From positions 1 to 42,268 of IMG/VR virus record IMGVR_UViG_3300043772_001450: a stretch of 42,268 nucleotides of DNA. One strand, written 5' to 3'. The notes beneath the pieces are model-generated. The model was not told the origin of the DNA. It was given only the letters and a program-made list of their open reading frames with translations, and ran no database searches. Below, in pieces: positions 35,605-41,761 of this stretch; positions within the stretch are counted from its first letter, which is position 1; every line of letters starts with the position of its first letter. The stretch comes from a virus. A program made the position numbers and the translations under genes.

Positions 35605-36257
35605 GGCCTAGAATCTCCAGTATGCTCTAGAATTGTCCAAAAGAAGGGGACGGTGTATCTAATACCTGATTTAACTTCAGTAACTCCGTGAATATAATTC
35701 ATATCTCCAGGGAAGAAGTATGCAGCACCTACCTTTGGTTTAAATTGAATATCTTGATGTGGGAAATACAATTCCCCACCCTCATAGTCATCATTTATAT
35801 AAAATAGGCTGGCAAGGTCATACCAAGGGAAGTCGTTTGGCTTCCCTGCGTCTTCTCCAACGTGCAACTCCTTATCTGCATGAGGCATTTGAAGTTGTCC
35901 TGGTAGCCACTTAACCATGGCAGGATTCGTAGGCATTGCGTCCACCTTAAAAAAATCATCTACGATAGGCTTAAGTCTAGCAACCATGTTGTTAATAATA
36001 ATTGATACTTTAGGATTAGCCTTTTCTATATTTGGCTTAGTAATTACCCTATCTTTCCAGTAATCTGCATCATAAATAACAGTACCCTCATCATTATAAT
36101 GTGTTTCTGTTATGTCCCATATAGTGTTAGATCTAATGAAATTATTAAGAAATTCTACTTCTTCATTTGTCATAAAGTTTTCTAGTTCAACTATATTTTC
36201 TTTTCCATTGCCAAAGAAGCCTGATGGGGTTATTGATACTGGATTTCCTTCAAACAT
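35601..36257 (-). CDS. 2-oxoglutarate/Fe(II) oxygenase, prolyl-hydroxylase type (Arg form, 218 aa)
   Basis: Iron ligands are H126 and D128 (MPHADKE) and H190 (YIHGVTEV), with R200 (GIRYTVPFFW) as the 2-oxoglutarate anchor. The strand ASLFYINDDYEGGELYFPHQ and the following FKPKVGAAYFFPGDM are the family signature. The insert between H126 and the core strand (HVGEDAGKPNDFPWYD) is longer than in the 191-residue copy and may shape the substrate pocket. Translation is coupled to the preceding gene by TAATG. Confidence 0.88.
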   Translation of the reverse strand: MFEGNPVSITPSGFFGNGKENIVELENFMTNEEVEFLNNFIRSNTIWDITETHYNDEGTVIYDADYWKDRVITKPNIEKANPKVSIIINNMVARLKPIVDDFFKVDAMPTNPAMVKWLPGQLQMPHADKELHVGEDAGKPNDFPWYDLASLFYINDDYEGGELYFPHQDIQFKPKVGAAYFFPGDMNYIHGVTEVKSGIRYTVPFFWTILEHTGDSRP

Positions 36258-36976
36258 TACTGATACTTCCTTCTATGCCATACTTCATTTAAATATACAC
36301 CACCGTTTGGTACTCTATATTTTTTGCTGTTTTTAATGTTTCTTCTTACTATCTGCTTTTCATCTAAAAGTTCGTGTTCAGACTCCCAATCATCTCTTTT
36401 GAATGGAAGAAGTTGAATATATGGGGTTCCTGCAGGAACCACCCCTTCCCATCCTTCTTTAATGAAGAAAGGTACTGTTCCTGGAACACTAACTTCATCA
36501 TTATCAACAATACCAGTTGTATTTAAGAAGGGCAAGTCGAATCTATTGAACGGCTGTGAATAAAGAACACTATACCCACTAGGGACTTCTGGTGCCCAAT
36601 CTGGATACCAAGCAAAGTGGCTCTTGGAGTACCCGTCTGGTTCATCGAATCCAGACATTTCCAGCCTTGGCTGAATAAAATCTTGGTATCTAATGTCATA
36701 AATTCTATGAATTTGTCCAGTTGGAGTGTTTATAAATTCTATATCACATGGAGTCTTTAGCATATATCCAGTTATTAATATGTCATATATGGCAGGGCAT
36801 CCCTTCCATGTAACTATCTTTCCTCCATCTGGTCCTGTGTAATACTCCCCATTTGGCTGTTTTGCGTATCTATCTTCTTTAACATACCAGTCTGGAATAT
36901 TTTTAGAAGATGGCTCTGGGAAACTATTTTTATTTTCACTAGACCATGGCCTATTAGATAAAAACTTAATTTTCAT
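36257..36976 (-). CDS. Unknown phage protein in the oxygenase operon (239 aa, possibly DUF6065-like)
   Basis: I do not recognise a function. The protein begins MKIKFLSNRPWSSENKNSFP and has a Trp-rich N-terminal half (PDWYV, VTWKGCPAIYDIL). The second half is strand-rich: SGYSVLYSQPFNRFDLPFLNT, then TVPFFIKEGWEGVVPAGTPY and IQLLPFKRDDWE. Its layout recalls the DUF6065 family as I remember it, but I cannot check. The 236-residue neighbour shares the general plan (a beta segment that ends in a Pro-Ala/Gly-Thr-Pro turn), so the two look like distant paralogues. Lying between oxygenase genes, it may act on or present the same substrate. Confidence 0.6.
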   Translation of the reverse strand: MKIKFLSNRPWSSENKNSFPEPSSKNIPDWYVKEDRYAKQPNGEYYTGPDGGKIVTWKGCPAIYDILITGYMLKTPCDIEFINTPTGQIHRIYDIRYQDFIQPRLEMSGFDEPDGYSKSHFAWYPDWAPEVPSGYSVLYSQPFNRFDLPFLNTTGIVDNDEVSVPGTVPFFIKEGWEGVVPAGTPYIQLLPFKRDDWESEHELLDEKQIVRRNIKNSKKYRVPNGGVYLNEVWHRRKYQ

Positions 36977-37676
36977 AAGTCACTCTCATAAGAATTTTCT
37001 TAACTTCATGATCACCCATTTTGTTTCCATTATGGTCTACAGCATCTCTGTAAAAATGAGTCCACTCTCCTTTAGAATTTTTTTCCTGAGAGGCAGCGCC
37101 GCGATCTTGAATTTTTTTATTCCATTCGGCTTGTTGCATAAAATCTGGATATCCACTCTTTACAATTAATTCAGTATTATTTATATCTGTTAGTGATATT
37201 GGAAATACTGATGCTATAGGAGTTTTTGCTGGAATAGTTATTTCAATATTTGGCCTAGTTATCATTATTGCTACTGGCAATGCTCCTATCAATGCTGTCG
37301 TGCTAATAATTGTTGTCATGCATTGAATGCCATCTATAAATATATTTGGCGGAGGCATTGTGAGTAGGCTTACGTTCTCCTCTGGAGAGAATATAATTCC
37401 TGTGTCGAAACTAAGAGTTCTATTTGCTCTTCTAGTGCTAACATAATCTCCGCCAGTTATTATATTAACATGACCATCTTGTGAAGAATTGATACCATCC
37501 CAAATAAATGTTATATCTTCTTTAAAAGATATAGACCATCCAAGTCTGTTTGCCATTGATACTGGAAAACATTGATATGCATGTCGATCAAATGTCTCGT
37601 CCATCCAGTCTCTATGCATAGGCATTTGCTCTATGATTGATGGAGTATGCATATCTTTATATGCAACAAGGGGCAT
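36966..37676 (-). CDS. Unknown phage protein in the oxygenase operon (236 aa), possible paralogue of its neighbour
   Basis: No known function. It starts MPLVAYKDMHTPSIIEQMPM and has HAYQCFPVSMANRLGWSISF near residue 32. A strand-rich core follows: HVNIITGGDYVSTRRAN, NVSLLTMPPPNIFIDGIQCM, ALPVAIMITRPNIEITIPAK and TPIASVFPISL. The TIPAKTPIASVFP turn aligns by eye with VPAGTPYIQLLPF of the next protein, which supports a shared cupin-like or beta-barrel fold. The last 60 residues are polar and helical. It is coupled to the upstream oxygenase by TGATG and overlaps the next gene by 11 nt. Confidence 0.6.
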   Translation of the reverse strand: MPLVAYKDMHTPSIIEQMPMHRDWMDETFDRHAYQCFPVSMANRLGWSISFKEDITFIWDGINSSQDGHVNIITGGDYVSTRRANRTLSFDTGIIFSPEENVSLLTMPPPNIFIDGIQCMTTIISTTALIGALPVAIMITRPNIEITIPAKTPIASVFPISLTDINNTELIVKSGYPDFMQQAEWNKKIQDRGAASQEKNSKGEWTHFYRDAVDHNGNKMGDHEVKKILMRVTYEN

Positions 37677-38380
37677 CAGGTTCCCGTTTCGTAATAAAAT
37701 TCTGGTCTATGAAACTTATCGGAGTAATCAAGCATTGTAACTACTGAGTACTTTATTCCAGAAACTACTGGCATGGCTCTATGAGGATACATATAGTTTG
37801 ATGGAAAGATAAACAAGTCTCCAGCCTTAGGCTTTATATTAAGATTTTGTAATCTAAAATATAATTCTCCACCTTCGTAATCATCATTAGGATACCCCAC
37901 CAATGAGACTACACAATTGTATGAATATCCATGATCGTGGTGTTCCTGAAAATGTTGTCCTGGACCATACCTGACAAAGTTCATAGCCTCCCAGTACCTA
38001 AGTTCTCCAATTTTAAAATGTGATGCATAGTGCTTAACTGCCTGAGATGCACTATCATAGATGCTTTGCCAAACATCCTGTAACTCAAGGCTAGCAGAAC
38101 TCCTGTCTCCTTCTATATCAGACTTTTTAAATCTAAAATCCTGACAGTCTCTGTATTCTGGTATTTTCATAGAATATCCGACCATTGCTTCAGAATAAGA
38201 ATACTGATTCCTATCATTTTCTAAAACATTCTCTAGTCTAGAGATACAGTCAAGCGGCATAGCGTCATGATAAACAAATATGCCACTCCCAAGGTCGTCA
38301 TATGATGACCATGTTTGATTATCTATCTTATAAAACTCTTCAATTTTTTGATTTATTGTTTTCTGCTCTTCAGAAATCAT
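37676..38380 (-). CDS. 2-oxoglutarate/Fe(II) oxygenase, prolyl-hydroxylase type (Lys form, 234 aa)
   Basis: Iron ligands are H147 and D149 (QEHHDHG) and H200 (YPHRAMPV). The 2-oxoglutarate anchor, 10 residues after H200, is K210 (SGIKYSVV). Lysine at this place is typical of collagen-type and algal prolyl 4-hydroxylases, whereas the three Arg-form copies use the alternative seen in HIF-type enzymes. The core strand is VSLVGYPNDDYEGGELYFRL. A helical N-terminal domain of about 120 residues (QDVWQSIYDSASQAVKHYASH) is shared with the 246-residue copy. The start has no good ribosome site and lies 12 nt after the previous stop. Confidence 0.9.
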   Translation of the reverse strand: MISEEQKTINQKIEEFYKIDNQTWSSYDDLGSGIFVYHDAMPLDCISRLENVLENDRNQYSYSEAMVGYSMKIPEYRDCQDFRFKKSDIEGDRSSASLELQDVWQSIYDSASQAVKHYASHFKIGELRYWEAMNFVRYGPGQHFQEHHDHGYSYNCVVSLVGYPNDDYEGGELYFRLQNLNIKPKAGDLFIFPSNYMYPHRAMPVVSGIKYSVVTMLDYSDKFHRPEFYYETGT

Positions 38381-38392
38381 AAAAAAACCAAT

Positions 38393-39133
38393 CTAATATT
38401 TAACTTTATTATCTTCTTCACGATACTGATAGTATCTAAGATTTCCACGACTGTTATAGTCTGTCATTATCACTATAGCATATTTAGTACCAGAAACTAT
38501 AGGTTTTGAAGCATGTTCGTAAATGTATGTTGATGGGAATATCACAAGATCCCCCGCCTCAGGCTTTACCTCTAAGTCAAATCTAGGGAAGTAAATTTCT
38601 CCGCCCTCATAATTATCATTAACATATAAAACCATAGATACTGTAGATACATATGCTGGACCATGATCTGCATGAATATTAAAATGTTTATTAACACCCT
38701 CATATTTAACAAAGTTGAACACTTCGAAATATGATATACCTACGCCCCAGTACCTTGCATAATCTTGTGATGCAGGGTAAAGTGAATCGAAAACCTTCTG
38801 ATGCATATCATATAATTCTTTATTGTTAGAATTTCTTGGACCTAGATTATTATGTCCTATTTTAAAATCTAAACAATCTCTAGCATTCAATAGTGGGTTA
38901 TCAGATTCTGTAACGTGTGCCTGGGACCATTGATATTTTTCATTACCAATGTTATCTTCCAATACATTAATTACTTCATCGCATAAACCTTTATCTAAAA
39001 CACTTTTATAAATATTAATTCCTAGAGCCGGATTTTCTACTATTAGATTATCTTTCCATGCTCTAGGATTAATTCTATTTAAATGTGTTTCTGATCTATC
39101 TTTATTAAGCCAATCAGACACAATATCTCTCAA
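38393..39133 (-). CDS. 2-oxoglutarate/Fe(II) oxygenase, prolyl-hydroxylase type (Lys form, 246 aa)
   Basis: Residues H154 and D156 (NIHADHG), H207 (YEHASKPI) and K217 (SGTKYAIV) complete the active site in the lysine form. VSMVLYVNDNYEGGEIYFPR is the core strand. The N-terminal half (NVLEDNIGNEKYQWSQAHVT, ARDCLDFKIG) aligns by eye with the 234-residue copy (NVLENDRNQYSYSEAMVG, YRDCQDFRF), so these two are the closest pair. It starts with TTG one base after the stop of the Pro-rich fibre gene. A GTG at codon 5 is an alternative. Being the first enzyme after that gene makes the repeat its most obvious candidate substrate. Confidence 0.9.
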   Translation of the reverse strand: MRDIVSDWLNKDRSETHLNRINPRAWKDNLIVENPALGINIYKSVLDKGLCDEVINVLEDNIGNEKYQWSQAHVTESDNPLLNARDCLDFKIGHNNLGPRNSNNKELYDMHQKVFDSLYPASQDYARYWGVGISYFEVFNFVKYEGVNKHFNIHADHGPAYVSTVSMVLYVNDNYEGGEIYFPRFDLEVKPEAGDLVIFPSTYIYEHASKPIVSGTKYAIVIMTDYNSRGNLRYYQYREEDNKVKY

Positions 39134-39134
39134 T

Positions 39135-40394
39135 CTATCTTGTCATAAATCCAACGCTACTTTGTATTACTATTGGCATATCACATTCAATGAAGTATAC
39201 CTCAGTTTCTACATTTTCTACTTTTTCTAAAGACTCTATTTGAATAAATTCTTTATTGTCAAAGTTAAATAACTTAAATGAACTATCTATATTTAATACA
39301 TTCTCAAAGAAGATCCTGCCGTCTTTTTCAACTAGAAGGTTATGATGCTTTATGTATGATTCATCATTAATCTTAATAATGTCAATTTGATCCAGGCGAC
39401 TTTCAATATTTTTAATATTAGTCTCTAGTTCTATTATATTTGTTATAGATTCTGAATCTAGTTCAATTGCACTATCTAGTCCATTTAATTCATCGAATCC
39501 TAGTGCAGATAAAGCATCTTCATTTGCCAAATACTTATCTGTTAAGTATCCATACTCTGATGTTAGGTAAATGATATTAGTAGTTTGATCTATGATATTT
39601 GTTGGAGCAGTTTTAAATGCAGGACCAAACGCTGGGAAGAATGGTGGGAAGAACGGAAAGAATGGTGGGAAGAACGGGAAAAACGGAGGAAAGTATGGGA
39701 AGAACGGAGGAAAATATGGGAAGAATGGGGGAAAGAACGGTGGGAAAAATGGTGGGAAATAAGGAAAGAATGGGGGAAAGAATGGAGTTGTAGTAACACT
39801 TGAGGAATCTGCTGACCAGATTCCTAGTCCATTTGCATTTTCTGCTCTTACCTTATATGTTTGAGAAGTTCCGCCTTCTTGAGTTACAGTAACTGAGGTA
39901 TTTGTTGTATTACCAGACTTACCATCGGAACTTTCCCAGTAATATCTAATTATTGTTTTACCGCCAGTATTTGGTGCAGTCCAGGATACGGCGTCTTGAT
40001 CAGTAGTACTTGAAGATACTGTAGGTGCAGACATTGTTGCTGGAACACCAGTAGTGTGTATTGCTGTAGATAATGATGATTGTGGTGAATTCCCAGCAGC
40101 ATTTGTTGCTATAACATAAAACTGTGCAGCGTTTGTTGTATTTGGGGTTGTTAATCCACTAACAACTATTGGAGATGATGTTCCAGTAGCATTTATTGAA
40201 GTATTGCCATTTAAGTAAACTGTGTAGGAAGTTGCTGGAGGAGAATTAGCAGGCAACTCAAAAGACACGCTAGCGGCACCATTATTAAATGCTCTATTTG
40301 TTCCTACATCTGTAGCAACAACATTAATAGGTGCGGCTGGTTCAAGGAAGTCATTCTGTTGTGAAGACCTTCCTCCGATTTCCTTTTTTGCCAC
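39135..40394 (-). CDS. Fibronectin III fibre protein with a Pro/Phe/Tyr repeat
   Basis: The 419-residue protein starts with GTG behind AGGAG. Residues 20-115 and 120-203 are two fibronectin III domains (SYTVYLNGNTSI ... QFYVIATNAAGNSP; SQTYKVRAENANGLGIWS). Residues 204-260 are an unusual repeat made only of Phe, Pro, Tyr and, at the end, Ala and Gly. The basic unit is PPFFP(Y/F)F with two extra PPFF insertions, about 23 prolines in 57 residues. Residues 265-419 are acidic, with a coiled coil near 318-340 (TNIIELETNIKNIESRLDQ). It probably forms a tail or neck fibre. It is followed at once by the hydroxylase operon. No named family is known to me for the repeat. Confidence 0.75.
   Translation of the reverse strand: MAKKEIGGRSSQQNDFLEPAAPINVVATDVGTNRAFNNGAASVSFELPANSPPATSYTVYLNGNTSINATGTSSPIVVSGLTTPNTTNAAQFYVIATNAAGNSPQSSLSTAIHTTGVPATMSAPTVSSSTTDQDAVSWTAPNTGGKTIIRYYWESSDGKSGNTTNTSVTVTQEGGTSQTYKVRAENANGLGIWSADSSSVTTTPFFPPFFPYFPPFFPPFFPPFFPYFPPFFPYFPPFFPFFPPFFPFFPPFFPAFGPAFKTAPTNIIDQTTNIIYLTSEYGYLTDKYLANEDALSALGFDELNGLDSAIELDSESITNIIELETNIKNIESRLDQIDIIKINDESYIKHHNLLVEKDGRIFFENVLNIDSSFKLFNFDNKEFIQIESLEKVENVETEVYFIECDMPIVIQSSVGFMTR
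39615..39785 (-). repeat. Coding repeat PPFFP(Y/F)F in the fibre gene
   Basis: About eight related units of 12 or 21 nt lie in frame. The plus strand is almost pure purine here (GGGAAGAACGGAGGAAAA type), so the mRNA is pyrimidine-rich. Codons vary between units (CCA, CCG, CCC, CCT; TTC, TTT; TAT, TAC), so the amino-acid pattern has been kept while the DNA diverged. Confidence 0.9.
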
Positions 40395-40418
40395 AATGTC
40401 TCCTAAATATCAACAATC

Positions 40419-40427
40419 AGTATATCA
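40419..40427 (-). promoter_or_regulatory. Extended -10 promoter of the Pro-rich fibre gene and hydroxylase operon
   Basis: The minus strand reads TGATATACT in the 35-nt gap before the GTG start. A transcript would start near 40412 and carry a short leader with AGGAG. No further promoter of similar quality was seen until the end of the oxygenase cluster, so the fibre and its neighbours are likely co-transcribed. Confidence 0.5.
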
Positions 40428-40429
40428 TA

Positions 40430-41446
40430 CTAGGCTTTAAGATCGCCATAGACAAGCCAGGTATTAGATGCTCTTTTTAATAGAGTACATGATGACCATC
40501 TGGTTCTTAGTTTAAGTCCAGGGGTAGAATTTACTGTAACTCCTACTGCTCCCGCGATTGTTACTTCTCCAGTATTAATTTGAATAACATCTATGCTTGA
40601 GCCTATTGGATAGTTTAATGTAGTATCTGTTGGTATTGTTACTGTGGTTGCAGATGTACTATCCATTTCAATAATATTATCTCTTAAGGTAAGTGCGTCA
40701 AGGGTGTAACTAGAAGTTTTAGAAATAAATGATGATATAGATGGAACTCCTACTTTAGTCTGAGTACCGTCAGAAAATGCTACTCCAGAACTTGCTGTAA
40801 CTAGACCTGAGAATGTTGGATCATTTACTGTAGATACTTGTGTTCCAGAAATAGAAATATTTGTACCAGCAGTTATTGATCCAGCACCAGAGAACTGGGT
40901 AAATGTTATTGGATCAGAGCCTACAGTACTTACAGTTTCTACCTGTACCCATCCTGTATTATCATTAACAGTTCCTCCAGTTACGAAAACAAAGTCTCCG
41001 CCGTCGATTTCTGTAGCAGAATTAAAGTCCTCTGCTCTAACCAATGCTGTTCCATTAAATACATAAATACCATTTTGAGATGCGGTAGATTGATTTTTAA
41101 CAAGAACCCTCATGTTTGTGGTAAGCGTCACATTGTCAATAGAGGCGGGAGGAGATGAAAGATTAGAAATATTAGTTGTTGTAGCAGTAGCACAGGATGC
41201 ATGAATATGAAGACCTTCTGCTGTTGCATCAACATATTGCTTAGTGGCAGCATGTAAAGATTGTGTTGGATCTGCATGTAATGTGACAAATCCTGTAAAT
41301 GTGTCTCCTGATAGATCAGCCTTGCCATCAACAGTATCTGATAATACTCCCAATGCTGTTTCTGTGGCATATCCTGTAATTGTGGGAGTTTTTATTGCTA
41401 CATCTACCCACTCAGATCCAGTCCATACTTTTATAGGTTTAGCCAT
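40430..41446 (-). CDS. Tail fibre-like protein (338 aa)
   Basis: The start MAKPIKVWTGSEWVDVA is a common opening of phage fibre proteins. Residues 42-75 hold a widespread fibre repeat: ADLSGDTFTGFVTLHADPTQ followed by SLHAATKQYVDA. The middle (about 100-185) has the collar-like pattern VLVKNQSTASQNGIYVFNGT seen in many fibre or spike proteins. The C-terminal third is a beta domain with TVTIPTDTTLNYPIGSSIDV and ends NTWLVYGDLKA. It probably trimerises and binds the host. TATAAT lies exactly 6 nt before the ATG with no ribosome site, indicating a leaderless message. Confidence 0.82.
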   Translation of the reverse strand: MAKPIKVWTGSEWVDVAIKTPTITGYATETALGVLSDTVDGKADLSGDTFTGFVTLHADPTQSLHAATKQYVDATAEGLHIHASCATATTTNISNLSSPPASIDNVTLTTNMRVLVKNQSTASQNGIYVFNGTALVRAEDFNSATEIDGGDFVFVTGGTVNDNTGWVQVETVSTVGSDPITFTQFSGAGSITAGTNISISGTQVSTVNDPTFSGLVTASSGVAFSDGTQTKVGVPSISSFISKTSSYTLDALTLRDNIIEMDSTSATTVTIPTDTTLNYPIGSSIDVIQINTGEVTIAGAVGVTVNSTPGLKLRTRWSSCTLLKRASNTWLVYGDLKA

Positions 41447-41452
41447 GTTATA

Positions 41453-41458
41453 ATTATA
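41453..41458 (-). promoter_or_regulatory. -10 promoter with leaderless spacing before the fibre gene
   Basis: The minus strand reads TATAAT, then TATAAC, then the ATG at 41446. The 17-nt gap after the upstream gene has no Shine-Dalgarno sequence. This element lacks the TG extension seen in the other promoters. Confidence 0.55.
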
Positions 41459-41463
41459 CCCTA

Positions 41464-41739
41464 TTATCTATTGTATAGAGAGTTTATTAGGTCGTTTAAT
41501 AGCCTTGAATGTATTTCTTCTATATTAGGTACGGTCCATAGGTACGCTTTTTCATATCCCCCAGCAGTAGCCTGGTCCCCAAACTCAACAATAAATTCTT
41601 CTGGCAATGTGTCGTCTATAACTACTTCTAAATATTGTACTTTTTCAACTTCTCCCTCTACGGCAGAGAACTTCCAATATAGTTTTACAAAAACCCCGCC
41701 GCAAGCACCTATTTTTTCAATTTTAGAAGTAATGTACAT
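41464..41739 (-). CDS. Small unknown protein (91 aa)
   Basis: No family is recognised. The product is a mixed alpha-beta protein: MYITSKIEKIGACGGVFVKL, then strands with an acidic middle (VIDDTLPEEFIVEFGD) and a C-terminal helix (IEEIHSRLLNDLINSLYNR). It is the first gene of the leftward block, 22 nt from the divergent glycosyltransferase gene. Its ATG lies 6 nt after a -10, so it should be leaderless. The position at the head of the fibre block does not define a role. Confidence 0.6.
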   Translation of the reverse strand: MYITSKIEKIGACGGVFVKLYWKFSAVEGEVEKVQYLEVVIDDTLPEEFIVEFGDQATAGGYEKAYLWTVPNIEEIHSRLLNDLINSLYNR

Positions 41740-41745
41740 ATAACA

Positions 41746-41755
41746 ATGATATCAT
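41746..41755. promoter_or_regulatory. Shared palindromic divergent promoter
   Basis: ATGATATCAT is a perfect 10-bp palindrome in the 22-nt gap between divergent genes. On each strand it contains TGATATCAT, an extended -10, and on each strand the hexamer TATCAT ends exactly 6 nt before an ATG (41739 on minus, 41762 on plus). Both messages would be leaderless, and the two promoters physically overlap, so they probably cannot be used at the same moment. Confidence 0.65.
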
Positions 41756-41761
41756 ATTTTA

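Noticed and set aside
39615-39785. Short-repeat array that might suggest CRISPR or a tandem-repeat regulatory element
   Set aside because: Units of 12 and 21 nt are all in frame, without spacers and with synonymous drift, so it is a protein repeat.
39585-39803. Plus-strand open frame rich in Trp, Glu and Arg (WEEWWEERKEWWEE)
   Set aside because: It is the mirror of the Pro/Phe repeat: polypurine DNA reads as Trp/Glu/Lys/Arg. It has no ribosome site or promoter and no neighbours on that strand.
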